A DNA stretch of 51,922 nucleotides from Streptomyces sp. CBMA156 (GCF_014596515.1 NZ_MSJQ01000003.1:1-51922), one strand, 5' to 3'; shown: positions 1-8,948, counted from the first letter of the stretch. A program made the numbers and translations. The notes: generated by a model not told the origin, from the sequence alone.

Positions 1-2
1 AG

Positions 3-824
3 CCACCGGCCCCCGCCACCGAACCGCGGGCCGAACCACGGGCCGACCCGGTGGCCGTCCAGCCCGCCAGGCCCGTCGTACCCCGTCCCGTCGTCCGCGC
101 GACCGAGGCCACCGAGACCCAGGACGGCCCGCCCTGCCCCCGCTGCGGCACGCCCAACCTGCCCGAGCGGAAGTTCTGCCGCCGCTGCGCCGCACCGCTG
201 ACCGCCACCGCCGCCGCGCCCGAACTGCCCTGGTGGCGCACCCGTTGGCCGTTCCGGCGCCGGGTGCGGATCGGCGGCTCGGGCAACGCGCTGCGCCGCA
301 CCATCGCCCTGCTCGTGCTGATCGCGCTGGTCGTCGCCGGGATCCTGCTGTACCCGGCCGGTCAGCGGGGCTTCCAGGACGTTCTGGACAAGCTCCGCGG
401 CACCGCGCCGGTCACTCCGGCCGCCACCTCGGCGAGCGCCGCGGCCGAGGGCCACCCGGCCACCGCGGCCGACGACGGCCTGAGCAACACCTACTGGGGG
501 GCGCCCGCGCCCGGGGACTCCGTCACCTTCTCCTTCCGCACCCCGTTCCGGCTGGTGGACCTGATCATCCACACCGGCGGCTCCGCGGACCCGCAGCAGT
601 TCCGGCAGCAGGCCCGCCCGACCGTCCTCACCCTGGAGGTCACCGAGAAGGGCGGCGAGGTCCACACCCAGCAGGTCTCGCTCAACGACCAGCCGGGCCC
701 GCAGACCGTGCCGACCGGGATCAGCGACGTGACCCAGGTGAAGCTCACCGTCCGCGAGGCCGCCGGAACCGGCCCGGGACGCGCCATCGCCCTCGCGGAG
801 GTGGAGTTCTTCAAGCGCACCTGA
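3..824 (+). CDS. Zinc-ribbon membrane protein with C-terminal discoidin-like domain (5' partial)
   Basis: The frame is open to the left edge of the window, so the N-terminus is missing; the first internal start is the GTG at 51. Near residue 30 of the visible part there is a zinc ribbon, CPRCGTPN followed by FCRRCAAPL (two CxxC knuckles). A basic stretch and one hydrophobic membrane segment follow (IALLVLIALVVAGILL). The last 110 residues look like a beta-sandwich of the discoidin or NADase-type glycan-binding kind, opening with ADDGLSNTYWGAP and ending ALAEVEFF. Such proteins in Streptomyces are membrane-anchored with the sandwich outside the cell. The binding partner is unknown. Fold assignment is by motif reading, moderately sure. 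Confidence 0.75.
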   Translation, partial: PPAPATEPRAEPRADPVAVQPARPVVPRPVVRATEATETQDGPPCPRCGTPNLPERKFCRRCAAPLTATAAAPELPWWRTRWPFRRRVRIGGSGNALRRTIALLVLIALVVAGILLYPAGQRGFQDVLDKLRGTAPVTPAATSASAAAEGHPATAADDGLSNTYWGAPAPGDSVTFSFRTPFRLVDLIIHTGGSADPQQFRQQARPTVLTLEVTEKGGEVHTQQVSLNDQPGPQTVPTGISDVTQVKLTVREAAGTGPGRAIALAEVEFFKRT

Positions 825-878
825 GCCGGCTGCCGGGCGCGCCCCACGCACCCGGCGGCCGGCCCGGGCCCGTGCCCC

Positions 879-2153
879 TCACACCAGCAGGAGACCCCCG
901 CACCGCTGGGCGCCGTCCTTCATCGCGATCAGGTTCGCCACGACGTAGGAGATGTTGTTCCGCGAGTGCCATTCGGTGGGGAAGTACGTGACCAGCCGCG
1001 AACTCTGGAACCGGGCCCGGATCTCCGGGACGAAGGCCCGGTACTGGTCGTCCGTGTAGTACCAGAAGGAGTTCTCGTTGTAGAAGGCGACGTGGGTCGG
1101 GTCCTGGTACGCCCCCCGGCCGTCCGAACTGGGCGTCATGGTGAGGAGCATCCCGCCCGGGGCCAGCAGCCGGTACAGCTCGTTGATCAGCGCGATCTTC
1201 TCGGGCACGTGTTCCAGGAAGTCCACCGCCCGCAGCACGCCGACCGAGTCGTCCGGGAGGTCCAGGCGCCCCGGCAGGGTCGCGACGAGGTCGACACCCT
1301 CCCCGGGGTACTGGTCCACCCCCAGGTAGCCGGGCGGCTTGCGGTGCGCCGCGCCGAGGTCCAGGGCCAGCAGCCCGCGGCGCTTCGTCCAGGCCAGCGC
1401 GTTGGCCTCGATGTACTTGTCGTACAGCGCGACGGTCTCGCGCTGGATGTGGGCGTTCACCTCCGTGTCCCGCTGGGTGTTCCCCGGGTGCATCCGCTGC
1501 AGGTACAGGCAGCGCGGGATGTGGTGGAAGTCCCCGGCCTGGAACAGGCGGCACATCAGGTCCTGGTCGTCCAGCACGGTGCGGGTGGCGTCGTACCCGC
1601 CGACCTGCTCGTAGGCCTGCCTGCGGAACGCCCGCACGTGGTTGGGCGCGTACCAGATGTACGAGACGTTGTGCGGAGTCGGTGCCATGGCGAGCACCTG
1701 CAACAGCCGTCGGCCGTCGACCTCCGTCTCCTCGTACCGCCAGCCGTGCTCCTCGTTGAAGCGCGAGTCGTCCCGGCCGCCGTCCTCGGTGATCTGGGCG
1801 GTGTGGCTGTACACGAACACCACGTCGGGGTGGTCGTCGAAGGCCGTCGCCAGCTCCGCCAGGCAGTCGCCGGCCAGCAGGTCGTCGTGGTCGAGCTCGA
1901 CGAGGATCTCGCCCTTCGCCAGCTCGCAGGCCCGGCGCTTCGCCGCCCCGACGCCCCGGATCCCGTCGTTGACCTCCACCCTGATGCGGTCGTCCGGATG
2001 CTCGGGCCGCCATCGCGCGCCGTTGTTGAGCACCACGATCCACTCCCAGTCCGAGCGGCTCTGCGCCTTGAGCGTGGCGAGGCACTCGTCGAGGAAACGG
2101 GGCTGGTGGCTCGGGGTGAAGACGGAGAACTTCGGTGTGGCGAGCGGGGTCAT
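879..2153 (-). CDS. Family 2 glycosyltransferase fused to a class I SAM-dependent methyltransferase
   Basis: The product has 424 residues. The N-terminal half is a GT-A glycosyltransferase: it begins with KFSVFTPSHQPRFLDECL, has the nucleotide-sugar/metal motif ELDHDDLL and a WYAPNHVRAFRRQAYEQVGGYD block. From about residue 265 a methyltransferase-like domain starts with LLALDLGAAHRKPPGYLGVD, contains RAVDFLEHVPEKIALINELY and LLAPGGMLLTMTPS. The start codon overlaps the stop of the upstream TPR gene by four bases (ATGA), so translation is probably coupled. It sits downstream of a collagen-like secreted protein gene on the same strand; modification of that protein or another surface polymer is a reasonable guess. 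The acceptor is unknown. Confidence 0.85.
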   Translation of the reverse strand: MTPLATPKFSVFTPSHQPRFLDECLATLKAQSRSDWEWIVVLNNGARWRPEHPDDRIRVEVNDGIRGVGAAKRRACELAKGEILVELDHDDLLAGDCLAELATAFDDHPDVVFVYSHTAQITEDGGRDDSRFNEEHGWRYEETEVDGRRLLQVLAMAPTPHNVSYIWYAPNHVRAFRRQAYEQVGGYDATRTVLDDQDLMCRLFQAGDFHHIPRCLYLQRMHPGNTQRDTEVNAHIQRETVALYDKYIEANALAWTKRRGLLALDLGAAHRKPPGYLGVDQYPGEGVDLVATLPGRLDLPDDSVGVLRAVDFLEHVPEKIALINELYRLLAPGGMLLTMTPSSDGRGAYQDPTHVAFYNENSFWYYTDDQYRAFVPEIRARFQSSRLVTYFPTEWHSRNNISYVVANLIAMKDGAQRCGGLLLV

Positions 2154-2809
2154 CGGTTGGCACCTGCCTGAGGGGCTGTCGGTTCTGAGGTCGGATCCGT
2201 GCTCACGGAGTCCCGGAACTCCTCCGGGACGAGGGGCCGTAGCGACGGGTCGGTCCGGACGGCGGTCCGGAAGGACTCCTCGGCCTCACCACGGCGGCCC
2301 TGCTTCGCCAGGTCGTAGCCGAGGTTCAGATGTGCGGTGGCGGCCTTCGGGTCCGCGGCGACGATCCTCCGCAGGATCGAGACCGCCTGGTCGGTGTCGT
2401 CCGGCCCGAGCAGGATCGCCTTGTTGAAGAGCGCCGGCTGATACGCGGGATCGGTCCTCAGCGCGCTGTCGTAGGCGGTGAGGGCCTCGGCGGAGCGGTT
2501 GTTCTGCTGGGCGACGACACCGAGGTTGTACCAGGCCAGCTTGTTGCCGGGATCCAGCGTCAGGACCTGGCGGAAGATGCTCTCCGCCAGGTCGTGGTTC
2601 CTCAACTCGCCCTGCTTGATCCCTTCCTGGAGCAGCACCTCGCCGGGTGGGACCGCGGCGGGAGCGGACCTCGCCGGCCCCGGAGCCGACGCCCCCGGAC
2701 CCGGCGGGGCCGTGCCCGTGGAGCCGCCTGTGGCCAGGTGGAGCCAGCCCGCCACCGCCGCGGCGGCCACCGTGACGGCGAGGCCCTTCCACAACCATCT
2801 TCGTTTCAC
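2150..2809 (-). CDS. Membrane-anchored TPR protein
   Basis: The product has 219 residues. A basic N-terminus (MKRRWLWKG) and one hydrophobic segment (LAVTVAAAAVAGWLHLA) suggest a signal anchor, followed by a Pro/Ala/Gly linker. Residues of about 60 to 190 form three to four tetratricopeptide repeats, for example LAWYNLGVVAQQNNRSAEAL and TAHLNLGYDLAKQGRRGEAE. TPRs are protein-interaction scaffolds. The gene lies between the collagen-like gene and the glycosyltransferase-methyltransferase gene and overlaps the latter by four bases, so it may act with them as a scaffold at the membrane. Confidence 0.85.
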   Translation of the reverse strand: MKRRWLWKGLAVTVAAAAVAGWLHLATGGSTGTAPPGPGASAPGPARSAPAAVPPGEVLLQEGIKQGELRNHDLAESIFRQVLTLDPGNKLAWYNLGVVAQQNNRSAEALTAYDSALRTDPAYQPALFNKAILLGPDDTDQAVSILRRIVAADPKAATAHLNLGYDLAKQGRRGEAEESFRTAVRTDPSLRPLVPEEFRDSVSTDPTSEPTAPQAGANR

Positions 2810-2839
2810 AGGATTTCCACCTTGCCGTTCCTATGGGGC

Positions 2840-2877
2840 AGCTCACCCGGCCCGCGGGAAGCGGAGCCGAGTGAGCT
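2840..2877 (-). terminator. Hairpin between the collagen-like and TPR genes
   Basis: AGCTCAC at 2840-2846 and GTGAGCT at 2871-2877 form a 7-bp stem with a GC-rich loop that can fold further. It lies just downstream of the collagen-like stop codon and could end or attenuate that transcript before the TPR gene. There is no U-tract, as is common in actinobacteria. Confidence 0.35.
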
Positions 2878-2930
2878 GGAGGGTGTTCCGCGGGCGGAGG
2901 CGCGGGCACCACCGGCTTCCCGATGGGTGC

Positions 2931-4400
2931 CTAAGGCGCGCACACCGCGTACGCGGTGACCTGAGCGAGCGGTGCCACCAGGCTGTTGACCTGCCATCCG
3001 GTGGCCGGCGACGTTGCCGAACCTCCGACCGGTTCGCTGGCGGTGACGTTGACGGCGAGGCCCTGGAAGCCACCGCCGACCGCGTGCGTCCCACTGGGGC
3101 AGACCGCCGTGGCGCTACCGACGCCGGTGGCCGTGATGACCACGCTCTGCGCTCCGGAGGCCGGTCCCTGGGTGCCCTGGAAGCCCTGCGCTCCCTGGGT
3201 ACCCTGCGACCCCTGGCTGCCGGTCGCGCCTTGGGCGCCTTGAGAGCCCTGGGCACCGGTGACACCTTGAGTGCCCTGGGTGCCCTGGGCGCCCGTGGCA
3301 CCGGGGTCGCCTTGGGTGCCATGTGACCCCTGGGCACCGGTGGAGCCCTGGGTGCCCTGCGTTCCCTGGCTGCCAGTTGTGCCTTGGGCGCCGGTGACGC
3401 CCTGGGTTCCCTGGGCGCCGGTTGAACCTTGGGTGCCGGTGGAGCCTTGGACGCCTTGGGTTCCCTGGCTGCCAGTTGTGCCTTGGGCGCCGGTGACGCC
3501 CTGGGTGCCTTGGGCGCCGGTGACGCCCTGGGTGCCTTGGGCGCCGGTGGCACCGGGGTCGCCCTGGGTGCCCTGTGAACCTTGGGCACCGGTGGACCCC
3601 TGGGTGCCGGTGGAGCCCTGGACGCCTTGTGTTCCCTGGCTGCCGGTGGCGCCTTGGGCGCCGGTGACGCCCTGGGTTCCCTGGGTGCCTTGGGAGCCGG
3701 TGGTGCCCGGGTCGCCTTGGGTGCCCTGTGACCCCTGGGCGCCGGTCGCGCCCTGGGAGCCGGTGGTGCCGGGGTCGCCCTGGGTGCCCTGTGACCCCTG
3801 GGTACCGGTCGCGCCTTGAGTACCCGTCGCACCCTGGGCGCCGGTGGTGCCCGGGTCACCCTGGAAGCCTTGCGCGCCCTGGGTGCCGGCGACGCCCTGT
3901 GTCCCTTGGACACCGGCGGCGCCTTGGTTGCCCTGCGTACCCTGGACCCCTGGGGTACCAGCGGTGCCCTGCGAACCTTGAGCACCGGTGGCACCTTGCG
4001 CGCCCGTGGTGCCCTGGGTTCCTTGGAAGCCCTGGGCGCCGACGGCACCTTGGTTCCCCTGGGTGCCCTGGATTCCTTGTGCTCCTACTGACCCCTGGCT
4101 GCCCTGGGCTCCTTGGCTGCCCTGCGGACCCTGTTGCCCGGAGGAGTGGCCGCAGCCGCAGTGGTCTTCGCAGCAGTGATCTCCGCCGGAGCCTCGCGTG
4201 GCTATGCGGTGGACGAGGTCGGAGGTCACGGCGCCGTTCGGGCCCGGCACGTTCGCATGGTCCGTGCTGACGGAGCGTGTGATCGCGTCGGCCAGCGCTG
4301 CCGTGGTCGATGCCAGATTGACGGTCGCGGCCAGGGCTGCGGCTGTCGACAGCATGGCGATGGATCTGACACGGGATCTTCGGAGGGATTTCTTGTTCAT
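2931..4400 (-). CDS. Secreted Gln/Thr-rich collagen-like protein
   Basis: The product has 489 residues from an ATG at 4400 with an AAGGA ribosome site; upstream in-frame starts lack one and would place a non-secretory leader before the signal peptide. A basic start (MNKKSLRRSRVRS) and hydrophobic core ending in an Ala-rich region give a signal peptide. About residue 77 there is a small Cys/His cluster (CCEDHCGCGH). Residues of about 87 to 410 are roughly 110 uninterrupted Gly-X-Y triplets, nearly all with Gln or Thr in Y (GTQG, GATGAQG, GDPG) instead of proline-rich triplets. A unique C-terminal domain of about 75 residues follows, with two Cys (ATAVCPSGTH and YAVCAP). Bacterial collagens are surface or spore-coat rods. 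The DNA repeats make this locus prone to length change. Confidence 0.85.
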   Translation of the reverse strand: MNKKSLRRSRVRSIAMLSTAAALAATVNLASTTAALADAITRSVSTDHANVPGPNGAVTSDLVHRIATRGSGGDHCCEDHCGCGHSSGQQGPQGSQGAQGSQGSVGAQGIQGTQGNQGAVGAQGFQGTQGTTGAQGATGAQGSQGTAGTPGVQGTQGNQGAAGVQGTQGVAGTQGAQGFQGDPGTTGAQGATGTQGATGTQGSQGTQGDPGTTGSQGATGAQGSQGTQGDPGTTGSQGTQGTQGVTGAQGATGSQGTQGVQGSTGTQGSTGAQGSQGTQGDPGATGAQGTQGVTGAQGTQGVTGAQGTTGSQGTQGVQGSTGTQGSTGAQGTQGVTGAQGTTGSQGTQGTQGSTGAQGSHGTQGDPGATGAQGTQGTQGVTGAQGSQGAQGATGSQGSQGTQGAQGFQGTQGPASGAQSVVITATGVGSATAVCPSGTHAVGGGFQGLAVNVTASEPVGGSATSPATGWQVNSLVAPLAQVTAYAVCAP

Positions 4401-4886
4401 GGACGGGATCCTTCTGAGAGGCGATATATGGACACCGTCGTGCGGGTCGGACCTGCGGGTATGCGCAGGTGCGCCGCGACGGTCATCGGGTGGAATCAGT
4501 ATGTTTCGGGCGTCATCCGGAGCTCGGGTGCGTTCCATCCGTTGCCCGCCGAATGTCACCCACCCGGGTTCGACGCGCCGGAACACCTGGATCCGAGTGC
4601 CCGTCACCTCAGGGCAGTCGGCGCCACCCCTGTGACGCTGTGCAGGGGATCGCCTTCATCGAGGCGACAGGTGCGGCTGGGCGCGGCGCACCGGGAGCCG
4701 TCGGCCGCGGGCCCCGGGCACCACCACGGTGACCGGGGTCGCGATGTGCTGGGAGTCTCGGAAACGGTGTCCGTTCCGGTGGCGCAGAGCAGGCGAGCGT
4801 CGCTTCTGCCGTGGGCCGCCTGGAGCCCGCTCACAGCGACGGGCCGGGCGGGCCTCGCCCGGCACCACCGCGGCGGCGGAGCCGCC
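4401..4886. other. Intergenic stretch upstream of the collagen-like gene
   Basis: These 486 bases hold the 5' region of the collagen-like gene (AAGGA about 10 bases before its ATG) and the 3' region of the next minus-strand gene. The overlapping reading frames through it have no ribosome sites or recognizable domains, and I see no RNA gene. Confidence 0.5.
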
Positions 4887-5366
4887 TCAGCCGTAGACGG
4901 CCACCCGGGGTTCGACCGTCCCCTGGACCGGTGCCGACGCGACGACGGTGATCCGGTAGTGCTCGGTGAGGGTGTGGTGGCCGTGCAGGACGACCTTCGC
5001 CGGGACGAGCGCGGTGTACAGCGTGCCGGTCTGGCTGGCGAGCGGCGTGGTGTGCCAGTGGCCGTCGGGGGACTGGGCTTCGAGCCGGATGCTCGACGGA
5101 CTGAGGAAGGGGCCGGTGGCGGGGGACTCGACGAGGATCTGCGGGGCCACCGTCCGGTCGGTCGAGGCGTCGTTGCGGTAGGTGACGGTGACCGCCCGCG
5201 TCGCGTGGCAGGACGGCAGGGAGGAGGCGGGCAGCTCCACGAAGCCGACCGGCGGGGCGCCCGTCGCCGTCTGCGCCTGGGCCGGGGTGGTGAGCAGGGC
5301 GGCCGGCAGGGCGGCGAGGGCGGCGGCCAGGGCCAGGCTGCGACGGGGGATCTTCCGGGTGCGCAT
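4887..5366 (-). CDS. Small secreted protein, Ig-like, function unknown
   Basis: The product has 159 residues from an ATG at 5366 preceded by a perfect AGGAGG. It starts MRTRKIPRRSLALAAALAAL and has a classical Ala-rich signal peptide cut near TTPAQAQ. The mature part is beta-rich (VTVTYRNDASTDRTVAPQIL, TLTEHYRITVVAS) without a catalytic motif and resembles small extracellular immunoglobulin-like proteins of streptomycetes. No function is assigned. It is divergent from the phosphatase gene starting near 5704. Confidence 0.75.
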   Translation of the reverse strand: MRTRKIPRRSLALAAALAALPAALLTTPAQAQTATGAPPVGFVELPASSLPSCHATRAVTVTYRNDASTDRTVAPQILVESPATGPFLSPSSIRLEAQSPDGHWHTTPLASQTGTLYTALVPAKVVLHGHHTLTEHYRITVVASAPVQGTVEPRVAVYG

Positions 5367-5445
5367 GGCGCCTCCTGCGGTCGACGGCCGGGGGCGCGGA
5401 GCGCTCCGACGGTCCTGGCGGATCGGTGCCCCACCACCCTGCCCC

Positions 5446-5493
5446 CTCACCCGGAAGGCCGCACCCGGAAGCCGCACCCGGAAGCCGCACCCG
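5446..5493. repeat. Short tandem repeat, 13-base unit
   Basis: The unit CCGCACCCGGAAG occurs at 5459-5471 and 5472-5484, with degenerate flanking copies on both sides (from about 5446, and 5485-5493). It lies in the 337-base divergent promoter region between 4887-5366 and the phosphatase gene. Confidence 0.7.
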
Positions 5494-5703
5494 TTGAGCG
5501 CGCGCCGGGCCCGGAAGGAGTGCCGGGGGAGGCGGCCGGACTGGGCCGAACGTGCGGGCGGCGGAGCCACGACGCCGATGCGCCGCCCCCGCCGCGACCT
5601 GTCCCCTTACCTTGGGCGCAACCCCGGCCCGGCGGCCTCGCGTCGAGCGGAGCGCCCGGAGTACCAGGTCCGCCGGGGAGGTCACGAGAAGGGGAGGGAC
5701 GGC

Positions 5704-6858
5704 TTGCGGGCGCGTTCCGTGGAGGAGCCGGCGCCGTGGCTGCCGATGCTGGTCCAGTACGGCCACCGGGCCTGGCTGGTGCCCCTGGCGGTGCTCGCGC
5801 TGGTGGTGGGCGTGGACACGGCCACGCCCACCACGTTCGCGGCCGTCAGCTGGCTGGTCATGGTGCCGGTGGTCGCCGCCGGGCTGTGCGGGCCGGTGGT
5901 CACCGCGCTGTTCGCCCTGACCGCGGTCGCCGTCTACCCGGTTCTGGACAGCTTCGGGGGCAAGGTCCAGGGGGTGGAGGACTTCCTGCTGGTGATCGCC
6001 GGGGCCCTGCTCTCGGTGCCGATCAGCATGTTGCGCGCCCAGGCCGCCGCCTACGTCCGCCACCTCCAGGGCACCGCCGAGACCACCCGGCAGGTGGTGC
6101 TGCGCCCGGTGCCGCCGGGCTGGGGCGGGGTGGACTCCGCGGCGCGCTACCTGGCCGCGGACGTCGAGGCCCGGGTGGGCGGGGACTTCTACGACGTGCT
6201 GGCCACCCCCTTCGGGGCGAGGGTGATCCTCGGCGACGTCCAGGGCAAGGGCCTGCCGGCGGTCTCCTCCGCGGCGGCCCTGGTCGGCTGCTTCCGGGAG
6301 GCCGCCTTCCACGAGGCCGACCTGGCCACCGTCGCGTCCTGGCTGGAGGAGCGGCTGCACCGGCAGAACCTGCTGGCGGAGCAGCTGGGGGAGCGGGAGG
6401 AGCGGTTCGCCACGGCGGTAGTCGTCTGGTTCCCCGCGGATGCGCCGGGGGAGGTGGAGGTGGTCAACTTCGGCCACGACAGCCCCCACGTCCTCGGCCC
6501 CGCGGGTGTACGGCAGCTGCCGCCGGGCGACGGCGCCCCGCTCGGGCTGGCCCAGCTGGCCGGCGGGCTGCCGGAGGTCCGGCGGCTGCGCCTGGGCGTG
6601 GGCGAGACGCTCCTGATCGTCTCGGACGGGGTGACCGAGGCCCGCGACCGGGCGGGTGCCTTCTTCTCCCTGCGCGACTGCCTGGACCGGCTGGCGGGCG
6701 GCTTCGGCGTGGTCGATCCCGGGCGCCTGGTGGACGAGGTCGCCGCGGCCGTCCTGCGGCACACCGGTGGCCGGCTGACGGACGACACCGCTCTGCTCGC
6801 CGTCCGCAGGCCCCCGGTGGAGGGCACGGAGGCCGGTCTCAGTCGTCGATCCGGCTGA
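5704..6858 (+). CDS. Membrane-bound SpoIIE-type PP2C serine phosphatase
   Basis: The product has 384 residues from a TTG at 5704 with AAGGGGAGGG just upstream; GTG at 5719 is an alternative, and earlier starts would run into the divergent gene. Residues of about 20 to 110 form four hydrophobic segments (LVPLAVLALVVGV, WLVMVPVVAAGLCGPVV, and more). The phosphatase domain carries the family metal motifs GGDFYDVL, LGDVQGKG, NFGHDSPHVL, SDGVTEARD and DDTALLAV. These enzymes dephosphorylate anti-anti-sigma factors. No sigma, anti-sigma or anti-anti-sigma gene lies nearby. The 3' end overlaps the convergent MgtC-like gene by 20 bases. Confidence 0.9.
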   Translation: MRARSVEEPAPWLPMLVQYGHRAWLVPLAVLALVVGVDTATPTTFAAVSWLVMVPVVAAGLCGPVVTALFALTAVAVYPVLDSFGGKVQGVEDFLLVIAGALLSVPISMLRAQAAAYVRHLQGTAETTRQVVLRPVPPGWGGVDSAARYLAADVEARVGGDFYDVLATPFGARVILGDVQGKGLPAVSSAAALVGCFREAAFHEADLATVASWLEERLHRQNLLAEQLGEREERFATAVVVWFPADAPGEVEVVNFGHDSPHVLGPAGVRQLPPGDGAPLGLAQLAGGLPEVRRLRLGVGETLLIVSDGVTEARDRAGAFFSLRDCLDRLAGGFGVVDPGRLVDEVAAAVLRHTGGRLTDDTALLAVRRPPVEGTEAGLSRRSG

Positions 6859-7639
6859 TCGCGCAGCCCCGCACGCCCGGGAGTCGGGCCAGCTCGGCGG
6901 TGAGTGCCGGCAGGTCGCCGCGTCCGTGCAGCGTGACGGTCACCTCGGCGACCCGGCCGTCCGGGCCGGGATCTTCGCCTCCGGGGCGGCTGTCGCCCGG
7001 GTCGGGGTGGCCGTCGTCCGGATCGCCCGGCGGGGCGGGCCGGTCGGCGGTGGCCGGTTCCACGGCGGCCAGTTCGGTGACGGTGAACCCCTCCGCGGTG
7101 ATCCGGGCGAGCAGCGTGCGGAGCAGGCCGTGCCCCGCGGTGTAGGTGATGCGGCAGGTGGCCGGGCGGGCGCGCAGCCTCGGCAGGCGGTGGGTCAGGG
7201 GCCGCAGCACGTAGCCGACGAAGAAGTAGGCGGCGGTGGCCGCGGTGGCGAGCAGCGGCAGTCCCGCCGCGGCCGCCGTGCCGATCGCGGCGGTCAGCCA
7301 GACGGTGGCGGCCGTGGTCAGCCCGCGGATCGAGCCGCGCTGGACGAAGATCACCCCGGCGCCGATGAAGCCGAGCCCGGAGACGATCTGGGCGGCCATC
7401 CGGGACGGGTCCAGTGTGACCTCTCCGGAGCGCACCACGTCGCTGAAGCCGTACTTGCTCACCAGCGTGAACAGCGCCGCGCCGAGGCCGACGACCGTGT
7501 ACGTCCGCAGCCCGGCGGCCTTCTGTCTGATCTCCCGTTCCAGGCCGATCGCGCTGGCCAGCACCAGGGCGATGCCGAAGTCGGTGAAGTGGACCCATCC
7601 TTGCCCGAAGGGCTCGATGACCGCGCCCAGCGTCCTCAA
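6839..7639 (-). CDS. MgtC/SapB-family membrane protein
   Basis: The conserved MgtC core is clear: LASAIGLEREIRQKAAGLRT, GLGAALFTLVSKYGF, IVSGLGFIGAGVIF and RGLTTAATVWLTAAIG, with four or more membrane segments. A soluble C-terminal ACT-like region ends at GCAISRIDD, with an Asp/Pro/Gly-rich insertion (DDGHPDPGDSRPGGE) in it. The family is tied to Mg2+ limitation and membrane homeostasis, but the molecular activity is debated. The start is uncertain: TTG at 7639 matches the usual family N-terminus, although AGGAGG lies too close to it; CTG at 7630 or an upstream start is possible. Confidence 0.85.
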   Translation of the reverse strand: MRTLGAVIEPFGQGWVHFTDFGIALVLASAIGLEREIRQKAAGLRTYTVVGLGAALFTLVSKYGFSDVVRSGEVTLDPSRMAAQIVSGLGFIGAGVIFVQRGSIRGLTTAATVWLTAAIGTAAAAGLPLLATAATAAYFFVGYVLRPLTHRLPRLRARPATCRITYTAGHGLLRTLLARITAEGFTVTELAAVEPATADRPAPPGDPDDGHPDPGDSRPGGEDPGPDGRVAEVTVTLHGRGDLPALTAELARLPGVRGCAISRIDD

Positions 7640-7867
7640 CTCCTCCTGCCGTCCATTCGTCCTGCCCGCTCCCCGGAGGGGCGGGCACGACCCCGGTTCG
7701 GCGAAGCGGGTGCCCTCGACCCTACGACTCGTCAGCTGATCGGACCGGCGCTCGGACGAGTCCACTGGAAGGTCGGGGGCGGACGGGAGGCGCGAGCGGT
7801 GGCGCACCGTCGCGATGGCGGCGCCCTCGCGGCCGGTGGGTTCAGGCCGCGGGTTCAGACTGCGGGT

Positions 7868-8758
7868 TCAGGCCGCGGGGACGGGCCGCAGCCGGTAGGC
7901 GTCACCGTGGGGGACGACCCGGCCGGCGGTGGGTGGGGCGAAGTGGGTGCCCAGCAGCAGGGTGTCGGTGCCGACGAGGGAGGCGAGCAGCGCGCGGCGG
8001 GTGGCCTCGGACTGCCGAGGGTCGATGTCGACGCACGCGCCGATGGCCGGGTGGGCGAGCTGGACGGGGTGGTGGACGCAGTCGCCGGTGATCAGTGCCG
8101 TCCGGCCGCGGCTGGTCAGTTCGACCGCGACGTGCCCCGGGGTGTGGCCCGGGGTGGGGACCAGGCGCAGGCCGGGGGCGAGTTCGAGGCCCCCGGCCGG
8201 GACGTCGACCGGGTCCAGCAGCCCGGCCCGTTCGACCGGGAGCACCGAGTCGCGGAACATCTGCGCGCGGGCCTCGTCCATGGCGTACCCGGCCCAGAAC
8301 TCCCGTTCGGCGCGGGCGGTGACGTAGCGCGCGTGGGGGAAGGTGGGCACCCACGCGCCGTCGGCCTTCCGGGTGTTCCAGCCGACGTGGTCGGCGTGCA
8401 GGTGGGTGAGGAGCACCAGGTCGACGGCGTCGGGCGGGAAGCCGGCCGCGGTGAGCCGCTCCGGGTAGTCGGTGCGCAGGTCGTGCCAGGCCGGGTTGGC
8501 CCGCTCCTTGCCGTTGCCGATGCCGGTGTCGACGAGCACGCGCAGCCCGTCCAGGACGAAGGCGAAGCTGTGGCTGTCGAGGCGCAGGACACCGTCGGCG
8601 CCGGCGAAGTCGGGGCGCAGCCAGTCCTGGCGGGCCACCAGTTCGGGGGTGGCGCCGGGCAGCAGCCACGGTCCGGTCGCGGGCGGCAGCGGGACTTCGT
8701 CGATGCGGTGGACGGTGAGGTCGCCGACCGTCCAGGAGGGAATGGGGGTGCTGGGCAT
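7868..8758 (-). CDS. MBL-fold metallo-hydrolase
   Basis: The product has 296 residues from an ATG at 8758 with GGAGG ten bases upstream. The metallo-beta-lactamase core has HLHADHVGWN (the HxHxDH metal motif), VPTPGHTPGHVAVE, ITGDCVHHP and a final GTHFAPPTAGRV. The layout matches the lactonase/hydrolase branch of the family. It is divergent from the AtzG-amidase pair across a palindromic operator, so substrate chemistry may be linked to the amidase. Substrate unknown. Confidence 0.9.
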   Translation of the reverse strand: MPSTPIPSWTVGDLTVHRIDEVPLPPATGPWLLPGATPELVARQDWLRPDFAGADGVLRLDSHSFAFVLDGLRVLVDTGIGNGKERANPAWHDLRTDYPERLTAAGFPPDAVDLVLLTHLHADHVGWNTRKADGAWVPTFPHARYVTARAEREFWAGYAMDEARAQMFRDSVLPVERAGLLDPVDVPAGGLELAPGLRLVPTPGHTPGHVAVELTSRGRTALITGDCVHHPVQLAHPAIGACVDIDPRQSEATRRALLASLVGTDTLLLGTHFAPPTAGRVVPHGDAYRLRPVPAA

Positions 8759-8778
8759 GGGGACGGATCCTCCGCTGT

Positions 8779-8847
8779 AAAAGCAATGCGTTTGCGTTAG
8801 CGCGACGGTAGAACCTACAGTCGCACTAACGCAAACTCTTGGCTTTT
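8779..8847. promoter_or_regulatory. Large inverted-repeat operator between the MBL hydrolase and amidase genes
   Basis: Two arms of about 28 bases face each other around a 13-base spacer. The inner 17 bases (8790-8806 and 8820-8836) match with one mismatch, and both outer ends carry AAAAGC/GCTTTT. Read outward, each arm gives AACGCAA, seven to nine variable bases, then TTTT. The same motif stands before the TetR gene at 10556-10575, so this is probably the TetR binding site controlling both directions. Confidence 0.7.
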
Positions 8848-8948
8848 GGTGCGAGGGCGCCCGGCCTCCGCCCCGTCCGCCAAGGTGCCAAGGTGCCAAG
8901 ACGCCAAACCGACCTGCCGCCAAGCCGCCCACGAACCGGAGTGAACCC

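Noticed and set aside
3271..3819. Plus-strand frame of repeated PWVPWAPV-type peptides
   Set aside because: Antisense translation of the collagen triplet DNA, not a separate repeat protein.
2843..4048. Long Arg/Pro/Ala-rich minus-strand frame over the collagen gene
   Set aside because: It is the shadow of the repetitive Gly-X-Y coding frame; it has no start signal and extreme composition.
4113..7145. 1010-codon plus-strand open frame
   Set aside because: It crosses three genes on both strands, lacks domains and codon bias, and arises from high GC.
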